A stretch of 28,322 bases of DNA from JAJPHT01 sp035526585 (GTDB lineage Archaea > Thermoplasmatota > SW-10-69-26 > JACQPN01 > JAJPHT01). The stretch lies in NCBI GenBank assembly GCA_035526585.1, contig DATLCC010000025.1, forward strand, positions 1 to 28,322. The letters run 5' to 3'. The position numbers were made by a program, and so were the translations under genes. Positions 1-6,790 of the stretch are shown piece after piece; positions within the stretch are counted from its first letter, which is position 1; the number at the start of each line of letters is the position of its first letter. The notes under the pieces are model-generated. The model was not told where the DNA came from, did not search any database, and saw nothing but the letters and a program-made list of their open reading frames with translations.

Positions 1-2
1 TC

Positions 3-815
3 TTCCCCTTCTCGACGGCGACCGCGCCCAACGGCGTCGTGCTCCTCGGCGTCGTCGCCGGCGTCATCCTCGCCGCCCTCGCGAGCCTCCTCCTGGGCAT
101 CCCCGCGATCCGGCTGCGCGAGGACTACCTTGCCATCGTGACCCTGGGCGCCGCCGAGATCTTCCGCAGCTTCGTCGGGAACGAGGAGGCGTGGACGCGC
201 GGCACGCTGGGCATCGTCGCCGTGCAGCGCCCGCTCGCCGATTGGGCACGCGAGAGCGCCTGGTGGAACACGATCGCGGACAGCATCCAGGTGCGCCCCA
301 TCGCCCTCGCCCACGTCGCCCTCGGGCTCCTCCTCGTCGCCTTCGTCTTCCTCATGCTCGAGACGCTGGCGCGCTCCCCCTGGGGGCGCGTGCTCAAGGC
401 CGTGCGCGAGGACGACGCGGTCGCCTCGTCCCTGGGCAAGAACGTCACCGTCTACAAGCTCGAGGTCCTCATGATCGGCGCCTCCCTCGCCGCCGTCGCG
501 GGGATCCTCGCCGCGTGGAACGTGAACAGCGTCTTCCCCGAGCACTTCCTCACCGCGACCACCTTCTTTGCGTTCATCATCCTCGTCATCGGCGGGATCG
601 GCAACCACAAGGGCGCGCTCCTGGGCGCGATCCTCCTGTGGGGGATCTTCGAGCTCGCAGGCAACCTCACGACCGTGGGCGCGCTAAAGACGCTGGGCAT
701 CAGCTTCGCGGGCCCGATCCAGAACATCTTCGTCGGCGTCGTGCTCATCTTGATCATGCTCGTGCGTCCCCATGGCGCGATCGGCCGCAAGGAGGAGCTC
801 GTCCTTGGGAAGTGA
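3..815 (+). CDS. livM: Branched-chain amino acid ABC transporter permease LivM (5' end outside window)
   Basis: Membrane permease of a Liv-type importer for branched-chain or other hydrophobic amino acids. The frame is open to the left edge (codons from position 3), so the start lies upstream and only about 270 C-terminal residues are seen; LivM is usually 300-350. Visible family features are the motif GIPAIRLREDYLAIVTLGAAE, with the conserved RLRxDYLAIVTLG coupling segment near the start, then SPWGRVLKAVREDDAVASSLGKN, which is the cytoplasmic EAA-like loop contacting the ATPases. Several hydrophobic segments follow, including FFAFIILVIGGIGNHKGALL. The two ATPase genes of the same importer follow directly. 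The substrate-binding protein and LivH are presumably upstream, outside the window. Assignment to the family is secure; the exact amino acid transported is not visible. Confidence 0.93.
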   Translation, partial: FPFSTATAPNGVVLLGVVAGVILAALASLLLGIPAIRLREDYLAIVTLGAAEIFRSFVGNEEAWTRGTLGIVAVQRPLADWARESAWWNTIADSIQVRPIALAHVALGLLLVAFVFLMLETLARSPWGRVLKAVREDDAVASSLGKNVTVYKLEVLMIGASLAAVAGILAAWNVNSVFPEHFLTATTFFAFIILVIGGIGNHKGALLGAILLWGIFELAGNLTTVGALKTLGISFAGPIQNIFVGVVLILIMLVRPHGAIGRKEELVLGK

Positions 816-878
816 CCGCCGAGTTCGAGTTCACGTTCGAGGGCAAGCGGCGGCTCGCACTCGGACTCCGGGGGCCGG

Positions 879-1691
879 ATGAACCGCGTCCTGAGGCTGG
901 CGCGGGCCGCGCGGCCCGTGGCGATGGCGGCCGATGTCATCCTCCAGACGCGCGACGTCGCGAAGCACTACGGCGGCCTGCGCGCGGTGGATGGCGTCTC
1001 GCTGGAGTTCAGGCGCGGCTCCCTCACGGGGATCATCGGCCCGAACGGCGCGGGGAAGAGCACGCTCTTCAACCTGCTCGCCGGCAGCGAGCCGTTGACG
1101 GCCGGCGCGGTGGCCTTCGATGGGAAGGACGTCACGGACCTCCCCGCGTTCCGGCGCGCGCGCCTGGGCCTCGCGCGCACGTTCCAGCTCAGCCGCGCCC
1201 TTGCGCGCCTCACCGTGCGCGAGAACCTCGCCCTCGCGCCCGGCGAGCAGCCCGGCGAGCGCGTGTGGGCGCCGCTCCTCGCCGCGCCGCGCGTCGCCGC
1301 GCACGAGCGCGACGTGCAGAAGAAGGTGGACGAGACGCTCGCCTTCTTCGAGATCGCGCACGTCGCGGACGAATACGCCGGCGCGCTCTCGGGCGGCCAG
1401 AAGAAGCTCCTCGAGCTCGCGCGCGCCCTCATGCGCGACCCGAGCGTCGTGCTCCTGGACGAGCCCATGGCGGGCGTGAATCCCACGCTCGCGCGCAAGC
1501 TCATGGACAAGGTCGAGGATCTCCGCCGCACGCGCGGCATCACGTTCGTCCTCGTCGAGCACGACCTCGAGACGGTGTTCACCCGTTGCGACCCCATCAT
1601 CGTGATGGCCCAGGGCAAAGTGCTCGCCCACGGCGATGCGGCGACGGTGCGGGCGAACCGCGACGTGCTGGAGGCGTATCTTGGCGGCTGA
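879..1691 (+). CDS. livG: Branched-chain amino acid ABC transporter ATP-binding protein LivG
   Basis: Cytoplasmic ATPase that drives the LivM-containing importer. In the 270-residue reading, Walker A is GPNGAGKST (54-62), the ABC signature LSGGQ is at 170-174, Walker B VVLLDEP at 190-196 and the H-loop histidine at 228 in VEHD. LivG-type markers are the text TFQLSRALARLTVRENL after Walker A and AGVNP after Walker B. The first 15 residues are Arg/Ala-rich and not typical of the family. The ATG at 924 (MAADVILQTRDV) is a reasonable alternative start and gives 255 residues, the normal family length. The gene lies 63 bp after livM and is followed by livF in the same direction. Confidence 0.93.
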   Translation: MNRVLRLARAARPVAMAADVILQTRDVAKHYGGLRAVDGVSLEFRRGSLTGIIGPNGAGKSTLFNLLAGSEPLTAGAVAFDGKDVTDLPAFRRARLGLARTFQLSRALARLTVRENLALAPGEQPGERVWAPLLAAPRVAAHERDVQKKVDETLAFFEIAHVADEYAGALSGGQKKLLELARALMRDPSVVLLDEPMAGVNPTLARKLMDKVEDLRRTRGITFVLVEHDLETVFTRCDPIIVMAQGKVLAHGDAATVRANRDVLEAYLGG

Positions 1692-1804
1692 TGCTGGTCG
1701 GACGTGGGACGACGCAGAAGCGAAGAAGCGGACGACGTCGGGATCGTTTCGCGTTGTTGCATTCCGCGTCTCCTCGTCGCCGCTGAGACCTCTGGGGGCC
1801 GCGC

Positions 1805-2536
1805 ATGAGTGACATCCTTGCCGCGCGCGACATCGTCTGCGGCTACGGCGAGGCGGACATCGTGAAGGGCGCATCCGTCGCGGTGCACGAGAAGGAGGTC
1901 GTGTGCATCATCGGGCCCAACGGCGCCGGCAAGAGCACGCTCCTCAAGTGCATCTTCGGGCTCGTCCAGGCGCGCTCCGGGACGGTCACGCTCGAAGGCA
2001 AGGACCTCACGGGGCTTCGCCCGAACCAGATCGTCGCCGCGGGGCTCGGGTACGTGCCCCAGGTCGCGAACGTCTTCGCGACGATGACCGTCGACGAGAA
2101 CCTCGACGTGGGCGGCTTCCTGCGGGCCCACGGCGCGCAGGAGGCGCGAGAGCGCGTGTTCTCGCTCTTCCCGATCCTGCGCGATCGACGGGCCGAGCGC
2201 GTGGGCCGCATGTCGGGCGGGCAGCGTCAGATGGTGGCGATCGGGCGCGCGCTCATGCTCGACCCCCGCGTGCTGCTCCTCGATGAGCCCAGCGCCGGCC
2301 TTGCGCCGATGCTGCAGGACCAGGTGTTCGCGCAGGTGCGCCGCATCGCGGACGCGGGGACGCCCGTGCTCCTCGTGGAGCAGAACGCGAAGAAGGCGCT
2401 CGCGCACGCGGACCGCGGGATCGTCCTCGACCAGGGGAAGAACGCGTACGAAGGGAAGGGAAGCGAGCTCCTGGCCGATCCCAACGTCGGCAAGCTCTAC
2501 CTGGGCGAAGGTGCCCGCACGCCCGACGCGCCATGA
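1805..2536 (+). CDS. livF: Branched-chain amino acid ABC transporter ATP-binding protein LivF
   Basis: Second ATPase of the Liv importer, which pairs with LivG on the cytoplasmic face of the permease. In 243 residues it shows Walker A GPNGAGKST (37-45), GLGYVPQ (80-86, Q-loop), signature MSGGQRQM (136-143), Walker B RVLLLDEP (155-162) and VEQN (191-194) in place of the H-loop histidine motif. VEQN and the PSAGLAPML segment after Walker B are characteristic of LivF. The length matches the family (about 235-245). A 113-bp gap without a recognisable gene separates it from livG. Together with livM and livG it forms the end of one transport operon. Confidence 0.94.
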   Translation: MSDILAARDIVCGYGEADIVKGASVAVHEKEVVCIIGPNGAGKSTLLKCIFGLVQARSGTVTLEGKDLTGLRPNQIVAAGLGYVPQVANVFATMTVDENLDVGGFLRAHGAQEARERVFSLFPILRDRRAERVGRMSGGQRQMVAIGRALMLDPRVLLLDEPSAGLAPMLQDQVFAQVRRIADAGTPVLLVEQNAKKALAHADRGIVLDQGKNAYEGKGSELLADPNVGKLYLGEGARTPDAP

Positions 2537-2591
2537 ATCGTTCCGGCGGACCCGGGCCAGGCTTCTTTCCGCGGAAGAGGGATGCTGGCGC

Positions 2592-3029
2592 ATGCGCCCG
2601 AACCTCACCGTCGTGACGCTCGCGACGGACGACCTGGCCCGCGCCGTCAGATTCTACGAAAGCGGCCTGAAGCTCAAGGTCGCGAACCAGTGGCGCGAGC
2701 AGCACGTCGCCTTCGTTCCGATGAGCGGCGTCGTCCTCGCGCTCTGGCCTCGCGCCGAGTTCGCGGGCGACGTCGGCACCGCGCCCGAAGGCTCGGGCTT
2801 CCGCGGCGTCTCGCTCGCGCACAACGCCACGTCGCGCGCCGAGGTCGACGCCGTCCTCCGCGACGCCAGGGAGGCCGGCGCGCGCATCGCGAAGCCCGCG
2901 CACGAGACGTTCTGGGGCGGCTACTCCGCGTACTTCGAGGACCCCGACCCTCATCTCTGGGAGGTCGCGCACAACCCGTTCTGGACGCTCGACGCGGACG
3001 GGCGCGTCGCGAAGCTCGCGCCCGGGTGA
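2592..3029 (+). CDS. VOC (glyoxalase/bleomycin resistance/dioxygenase) family protein
   Basis: A 145-residue vicinal-oxygen-chelate fold protein. It has two beta-alpha-beta modules: residues 4-60 (LTVVTLATDDLARAVRFYES is the classic first strand and helix) and residues 70-130, ending in YFEDPDPHLWEVAHN. The glutamate in LWEV (E124) sits where VOC enzymes keep a metal ligand, and H77 in SLAHN is a second candidate. The ATG at 2592 is chosen because the conserved N-terminus begins there; the open frame extends further upstream only as antisense-like overlap with livF. Members include glyoxalase I, dioxygenases and antibiotic-binding proteins, and the sequence does not say which. It lies 55 bp after livF and may be co-transcribed with it. 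Confidence 0.85.
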   Translation: MRPNLTVVTLATDDLARAVRFYESGLKLKVANQWREQHVAFVPMSGVVLALWPRAEFAGDVGTAPEGSGFRGVSLAHNATSRAEVDAVLRDAREAGARIAKPAHETFWGGYSAYFEDPDPHLWEVAHNPFWTLDADGRVAKLAPG

Positions 3030-3147
3030 CGCGTCGGCCGACGGAGAAGCATCAGGGATAAGAGTGCCAAGCGTGGGCCAACGCCACCCGGTCGCCCCTT
3101 CTCGCAGAATGTCTCTTCCATCGTCATCCCAGACGGCGGCGCGCGCC

Positions 3148-3171
3148 TTGAGGGCTCGGCGATACCCTCAA
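3148..3171 (+). promoter_or_regulatory. Short inverted repeat upstream of the dehydrogenase operon
   Basis: TTGAGGG (3148-3154) and CCCTCAA (3165-3171) form a perfect 7-bp inverted repeat with a 10-nt spacer, 26 bp before the GTG start of the dehydrogenase alpha gene. An AT-richer stretch GGATAAGAG lies around 3055 and could be the TATA box. The repeat could be an operator or an mRNA leader hairpin; nothing more can be said. The rest of the gap (3030-3197) shows no gene. Confidence 0.3.
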
Positions 3172-3197
3172 ACGGCGCACTCCGCATCGCGCCGGCC

Positions 3198-4496
3198 GTG
3201 GACGACCTGCGCGTGCCGGGAGCCCCTCGTGGGCAGCCGGTGACGCTCCGTCTCGACGGGCGCGCCTTCGAGGCGTACGAGGGGGAAACGGTGGGCGGCG
3301 CGCTCCACGCCTCCGGCGAGAAGGTGCTGATGCGCAGCATCAAGTACCACCGCCCGCGCGGCCTCTTCTGCTGCACCGGAAAGTGCGCGAGCTGCCTCAT
3401 GCGCGTCGACGGCGTGCCCAACGTGCGCGCGTGCGTCACGCCCGTACGCGACGGCATGAAGGTCGAGTTCCAGAATTCCTTCCCGAGCGCGCGCCGCGAC
3501 GTCTTCTCCCTCACGGACAAGGTGTTCCGGAAGAATTTCGACTACCACGCGCGCTTCATCCGACCGCGCTTCATGGCGCCCGTCTACAACGCCGTCATCC
3601 GACGCATGGCGGGCTTCGGCACGATCCCCGACCTGCGGCCCGTCGTCCGGCCCACGATCCAGCGCCGCGAGATCGACGTGCTCGTCGTGGGCGCCGGTCC
3701 GTCGGGCCTTGCAGCCGCCGTCGCCGCCGCGGAGGGCGCGGCGAGCGTGCTGCTCGTGGACGAGGCCGCGCGCGCCGGCGGCACGCTCCTGCTGCAGCCC
3801 GACGGGCGCGCGAGCGTCGCCGAACAGACCGCGCGGCTTCACGAAGCCGGCGGCGAGAGTTTCGAAGGAACGACCGCGATCGGCGTCTACCTCACCGACG
3901 GAAAAGGCCAGGCGCTCCCCTCGCCCGGCCTCGTCGCGCTCATGACGCCCGAGCGCGTGATCGAAGCGCGCCCGAAGGCGCTCGTCGTCGCCACGGGCTA
4001 CCACGAGACGCCCGCGTTCCTCACGGGCAACGACCTTCCCGGCGTGATGGGCACGCGCGCCGCGCTCTCGCTCCTGCACGGACAAGGCATCCTCCCCGGC
4101 CGCCGCATCGCCTTCGCCGGCACGGGCGCCCTCACCCCGCGCGCCCGCATCGACCTGCAGAAGGCCGGCGCCGAGATCGTCGACGGGCCCGTGAGCGAGA
4201 TCTGGGGCGGCACGCGCGTCGAAGGCGCCGTCGTCCACGACCGCAAGGAAGAGCTCGACTGCGTTCTCAGCGCAGGCGACGAGACCCCACGCATCGAGCT
4301 CCTCCAACAGGCCGGCGCGCGCCTCGCTCTCGCAGGATGGGCCACCGGGCCCACCCTGGACGGGGTCAGCACAAGCGTCCGCGGCGTCTTCGCGGCAGGG
4401 AGCGTCGCGGACCCGCGCATGCCGCTCGACGCGCGCGCCGCGATGGGCGCCCGCGCCGGCGAGGCCGCCGCGAAACATGCGCGGGGGGCGCGATAG
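3198..4496 (+). CDS. 2Fe-2S / FAD-binding dehydrogenase alpha subunit (SoxA / proline dehydrogenase alpha / HcnAB-like)
   Basis: 432 residues from a GTG start. Residues 12-90 are a Fer2_4-type 2Fe-2S domain: GLFCCTGKCASCLMRV supplies C58/C59, C63 and C66, and RACVTP supplies C79. A Rossmann FAD site follows, VLVVGAGPSGLAAA (G165-G170), then a nucleotide-binding half with ATGYHETPAF and the end VFAAGSVADP, which is the usual flavin-contacting C-terminus of pyridine-nucleotide-disulfide-type flavoproteins. This order matches alpha subunits of heteromeric sarcosine oxidases, archaeal dye-linked L-proline dehydrogenases, hydroxyproline dehydrogenases and hydrogen cyanide synthase. Those proteins often carry a BFD domain at the C-terminus; here it is a separate gene 1 bp downstream. 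The second Rossmann motif (IAFAGTGALTP) is degenerate. The likely role is passing electrons from the beta subunit to an acceptor. The substrate is not determined. Confidence 0.85.
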   Translation: MDDLRVPGAPRGQPVTLRLDGRAFEAYEGETVGGALHASGEKVLMRSIKYHRPRGLFCCTGKCASCLMRVDGVPNVRACVTPVRDGMKVEFQNSFPSARRDVFSLTDKVFRKNFDYHARFIRPRFMAPVYNAVIRRMAGFGTIPDLRPVVRPTIQRREIDVLVVGAGPSGLAAAVAAAEGAASVLLVDEAARAGGTLLLQPDGRASVAEQTARLHEAGGESFEGTTAIGVYLTDGKGQALPSPGLVALMTPERVIEARPKALVVATGYHETPAFLTGNDLPGVMGTRAALSLLHGQGILPGRRIAFAGTGALTPRARIDLQKAGAEIVDGPVSEIWGGTRVEGAVVHDRKEELDCVLSAGDETPRIELLQQAGARLALAGWATGPTLDGVSTSVRGVFAAGSVADPRMPLDARAAMGARAGEAAAKHARGAR

Positions 4497-4497
4497 G

Positions 4498-4770
4498 ATG
4501 AGCTCGCCCAAGCGCATGGTGTGCACGTGCGAGGACGTGAACGACGTCGAGCTCACGGAGGCGATCGGCGCCGGCTGCGCGGACCTCGAGAGCCTCAAGC
4601 GCTACACGGGCTTCGGCACGGGACCCTGCCAAGGGAAGACGTGCGTGACCCTCGCGCGTCGTCTCCTGACGGAGACGACGAGGAAGCCGCCCTCGGCGGC
4701 AGGGATCACGTACCGCGCGCCCACGCAGCCGGTGCCGCTGCGGCTGCTGGCCGGTGAGGACGACGCATGA
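4498..4770 (+). CDS. Small BFD-like [2Fe-2S]-binding protein, dehydrogenase subunit
   Basis: A 90-residue protein whose four cysteines follow the bacterioferritin-associated ferredoxin pattern C-x-C ... C-x4-C: C9 and C11 in VCTCEDV, C44 and C49 in GPCQGKTC. The text between (LTEAIGAGCADLESLKRYTGFGTGPC) is typical of the BFD domain found at the C-terminus of SoxA/HcnB-type subunits and as a free small subunit in archaeal proline dehydrogenases. The ATG at 4498 starts 1 bp after the alpha stop codon and follows a G-run. The gene's TGA overlaps the ATG of the next gene (ATGA, 4767-4770), so the three subunits are translationally coupled. It probably carries one electron-transfer cluster in the complex. 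Confidence 0.88.
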   Translation: MSSPKRMVCTCEDVNDVELTEAIGAGCADLESLKRYTGFGTGPCQGKTCVTLARRLLTETTRKPPSAAGITYRAPTQPVPLRLLAGEDDA

Positions 4771-5945
4771 GCGCGCGCCTCGTCACCGAAGGCCCGCTCA
4801 AGCGACGCTACTCGGTCGTCATCGTGGGCGGCGGAGCGAACGGCCTCGGCGTCGCGCGCTGGCTCGCGGAGGCAGGCATGACCGACGTGCTCGTGCTGGA
4901 GAAAAGCTATCTCCTCCACGGCGCGAGCGGCCGCAACGGCGGCGGCATCCGTGCCCAGTGGGGCACGAGCGACAACCTGGTCCTCGCGCGCGAGAGCATC
5001 AAGATGTTCCGCCGCATGAGCGGCGAGCTCGGGTTCAACGTCTGGTTCCGCCAGGGCGGGTATCTCTTCCTCGCGCACGACGAGGAGAAGATGGCTGCGA
5101 TCCGCAGGACGGTCGCCTTCCACAACGCGAACGGCGTGAAGACGCGCGTCGTCGACCCCACCGAGATCGAGGTGCTCTGCCCGGAGCTCAACAAGGAGGG
5201 CGTCCTCGGCGGCTCGTTCCATGCGGGAGACGGCATCATCTTCCCGTGGGCGGTCGTGTTCGGCCTCGCGAAGCGATGCACCAAGCTTGGCGTCGACGTG
5301 CGCACGTTCACCTCCGCCGTCGGCTTCGAGGCGTCCAACGGCCGCATCCGCGCCGTCGAGACGACGCGCGGCCGCGTGGAATGCGACTGGGTCGTGAACG
5401 CGGCCGGATGCTGGAGCCACGAGGTCGCGGACCTCGTCGGCGTGAAGCTTCCCAACCTCCCCGTCCGCCACGAGATCCTCGTGACGGAAGCGCTGAAGCC
5501 GTTCCTCCACCCGATGATCGTCGATCTGCGCAACGGCCTCTACGCGAACCAGGACATGCGCGGCGAGGTCGTGAGCGGGATCGGGATGCCGGGGGAGAAG
5601 CCCGGCGTGAACTTCGCGTCGAGCTTCGCCTTCACGCGCCGCGTCGCGCGCGCGCTCGTCGATCTCTTGCCCACGCTGGGCGACGTGAAGGTCATGCGCC
5701 AATGGGCCGGCGCCTACGACGTGACGCCCGACAACAAGCCCATCCTCGGCCCGACGCCCGGGCTCGAGAACTTCCTCCAGCTCAACGGCGCCTCGGGCCA
5801 CGGCTTCATGGTGAGCCCCATGACGACGCGGATGACGGCCGATCTCATCCTCGGGCGGCCGCCCGCGCTCGATCCTCGCCCCTTCCGGCTCGACCGGTTC
5901 ACGCCGGACTTCGTCCCCGAGAAGGAGACGCTCGTCATCGGGTAG
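4767..5945 (+). CDS. FAD-dependent amino acid/amine dehydrogenase beta subunit (DAO family, SoxB / proline dehydrogenase beta-like)
   Basis: 392 residues. The N-terminal dinucleotide-binding motif is VVIVGGGANGLGVARWLAE (G21-G26), followed by the DAO signature HGASGRNGGGIRAQWG (51-66). That signature is the hallmark of sarcosine oxidase beta, dye-linked L-proline dehydrogenase beta and related secondary-amine oxidising subunits. The C-terminus has GAYDVTPDNKPILGPTPG and SGHGFMVSPMTTRMTADLI, where these enzymes bind the flavin and close the active site. The gene overlaps its 2Fe-2S partner by 4 bp. I infer an alpha-gamma-beta complex that oxidises a secondary amine or amino acid (proline, hydroxyproline, sarcosine or an opine) and hands electrons through FAD and two 2Fe-2S clusters. 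Sequence alone does not separate these substrates; the adjacent Liv importer supports amino acid catabolism. Confidence 0.88.
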   Translation: MSARLVTEGPLKRRYSVVIVGGGANGLGVARWLAEAGMTDVLVLEKSYLLHGASGRNGGGIRAQWGTSDNLVLARESIKMFRRMSGELGFNVWFRQGGYLFLAHDEEKMAAIRRTVAFHNANGVKTRVVDPTEIEVLCPELNKEGVLGGSFHAGDGIIFPWAVVFGLAKRCTKLGVDVRTFTSAVGFEASNGRIRAVETTRGRVECDWVVNAAGCWSHEVADLVGVKLPNLPVRHEILVTEALKPFLHPMIVDLRNGLYANQDMRGEVVSGIGMPGEKPGVNFASSFAFTRRVARALVDLLPTLGDVKVMRQWAGAYDVTPDNKPILGPTPGLENFLQLNGASGHGFMVSPMTTRMTADLILGRPPALDPRPFRLDRFTPDFVPEKETLVIG

Positions 5946-5981
5946 GACGGCACCCGTGCCGGTCGCGACGCGAATCGAAGC

Positions 5982-5988
5982 GATTATC
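5982..5988 (+). promoter_or_regulatory. TATA-like box for the 65-residue protein gene
   Basis: GATTATC stands out in GC-rich surroundings. A start site about 25 bp downstream (near 6011) would give a short leader containing GAGGG (6016-6020) just before the ATG at 6027. Confidence 0.45.
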
Positions 5989-6026
5989 GTCCGGGCGCTC
6001 GCTTGCAGGCACGAAGAGGGATACCG

Positions 6027-6224
6027 ATGGCCTATTCGTACACGAACAAGAAAGGCGACTGGACGCTCTACACCCGCAAGGTCGAGCTCAACGGCGGCCG
6101 CAACCAGACGATCTATTTCTTCAGCCGCGGCTCGCCCAAGAGCGGCACCCCGACGGACATGCCCACCGGGTTCAAGGTGATGGAAGCGCCCACGACCGGG
6201 CTTCCCATCCTGAAGAAGGCGTGA
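6027..6224 (+). CDS. Small conserved protein of unknown function (KTIYFF-type)
   Basis: 65 residues beginning MAYSYTNKKGDWTLYTRKVE. The pattern (K-x-G-x-x-x-Y-L/T-x-x-K-V-x-L-x-G-G-R-x-Q-T-I-Y-F-F-S/A-R ... P-x-G-F/Y-x-V-x-E ... T-G-L-P-x-L-K-K) is one I recognise as recurring in short proteins of many archaea and some bacteria. No function is known to me. The ATG at 6027 is preferred to the upstream ATG in the same frame because the conserved text begins there and a GAGGG ribosome-binding site lies 6 bp before it. It stands alone between the dehydrogenase operon and a convergent secreted-peptide gene. No transmembrane segment or cysteine is present. Confidence 0.8.
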   Translation: MAYSYTNKKGDWTLYTRKVELNGGRNQTIYFFSRGSPKSGTPTDMPTGFKVMEAPTTGLPILKKA

Positions 6225-6237
6225 GCCTCCGAGCGCC

Positions 6238-6369
6238 TCAGAGGCCGAGGCACCAGAGCGGGTCGTTCAGGTCCACCGCGCACGGGAGGGGGAGCGCGTT
6301 CCCGCTGGGAGCCACGGTCAACAGCACGAGCGCCACCATCGTCATGATCCAGAGCTTCCGAGCCAACAT
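6238..6369 (-). CDS. Small secreted peptide with signal sequence (43 residues)
   Basis: A short minus-strand frame reading MLARKLWIMTMVALVLLTVA and continuing for 23 more residues. It has a basic N-region (R4, K5), a hydrophobic core (residues 6-19), a plausible signal peptidase site after GNA (around residue 25), then a mature part of about 18 residues with two cysteines (C30 and C40) and a stop. A TATA-like CTATTT on the plus strand (AAATAG on the coding strand, 6394-6399) lies 25-30 bp before the ATG, the position expected for a leaderless archaeal transcript. That spacing and the textbook signal sequence support a real gene despite its size. The function is unknown. The stop codon lies 14 bp from the end of the convergent 65-residue gene. 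Confidence 0.6.
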   Translation of the reverse strand: MLARKLWIMTMVALVLLTVAPSGNALPLPCAVDLNDPLWCLGL

Positions 6370-6393
6370 GCGCCCAGGGCTCTGCCGCGCCCC

Positions 6394-6399
6394 CTATTT
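6394..6399 (-). promoter_or_regulatory. TATA-like box for the leaderless secreted-peptide gene
   Basis: Reads AAATAG on the minus strand, at -25 to -30 from the ATG at 6369, within an otherwise GC-rich region. It faces away from the S17e promoter region. Confidence 0.5.
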
Positions 6400-6438
6400 G
6401 GCGCCATCGTGGAACGAGGGGGTCGGCGTCGGCAGGCA

Positions 6439-6446
6439 GAAATAGG
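6439..6446 (+). promoter_or_regulatory. Possible TATA box upstream of S17e
   Basis: GAAATAGG is the only AT-rich patch in the 170 bp before S17e on this strand. A start near 6469 would leave a leader of about 70 nt. No clear ribosome-binding site is visible before the ATG at 6541, so this assignment is tentative. Confidence 0.35.
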
Positions 6447-6540
6447 AGCATCCGCGTCGGCGGAAGGCCGGCAGCGCCGCGCCCCGACATTCTGGGCGCG
6501 GAAGGCCAGGACCTCGTCCAGCCGGCTCGAGTTGAGACCC

Positions 6541-6735
6541 ATGGGCAACATCCGACCCACCTACATCAAGCGCGTCGCCATCGAGCTCGTCGAACGGTTC
6601 CCCGAGAAGTTCACGGGCGACTTCGACCACAACAAGAAGATGGTGGACGAGCTCGCCACCGTCCAGGGGAAGTCGATGCGCAACCGCATCGCCGGGTACG
6701 TCACGACGTACCGCCTCCAGCAGGAGATCGTCTAA
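6541..6735 (+). CDS. rps17e: Ribosomal protein eS17 (S17e)
   Basis: 64 residues. The start MGNIRPTYIKRVAIELVERF and the segment DFDHNKKMVDELATVQGKSMRNRIAGYVT are diagnostic of archaeal/eukaryotic small-subunit protein eS17, absent from bacteria. The ATG at 6541 gives the normal archaeal length (about 60-67). The open frame runs further upstream (to 6409), but that part is Arg/Gly-rich and unrelated to the family. The gene is monocistronic here: the next gene starts 55 bp later behind its own promoter and a palindrome that could also act as the S17e terminator. It is a key marker that the window is archaeal. Confidence 0.95.
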   Translation: MGNIRPTYIKRVAIELVERFPEKFTGDFDHNKKMVDELATVQGKSMRNRIAGYVTTYRLQQEIV

Positions 6736-6742
6736 GCCATCT

Positions 6743-6768
6743 CTGAGTAGTTACTCAGATTTTAACTA
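6743..6768 (+). promoter_or_regulatory. Palindrome plus TATA box of the riboflavin operon (candidate operator)
   Basis: CTGAGTA (6743-6749) and TACTCAG (6752-6758) form a perfect 7-bp inverted repeat with a 2-nt spacer. It directly abuts TTTTAACTA (6760-6768), which lies at -31 to -23 from the GTG start of ribB, as expected for a leaderless archaeal transcript. The palindrome therefore covers the BRE/TFB side of the promoter, a typical operator position. The archaeal regulator RbkR controls riboflavin genes in several archaea, and this could be its site, but I cannot confirm the motif. The alternative is an S17e terminator (stem followed by four T). Confidence 0.55.
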
Positions 6769-6790
6769 CCATTCCTGGGTTGCTTCCAGC

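Noticed and set aside
2283..2591. Upstream extension of the VOC protein frame to 2283
   Set aside because: It overlaps livF in another frame and is Arg/Ser/Thr-rich. The VOC fold starts at the ATG at 2592.
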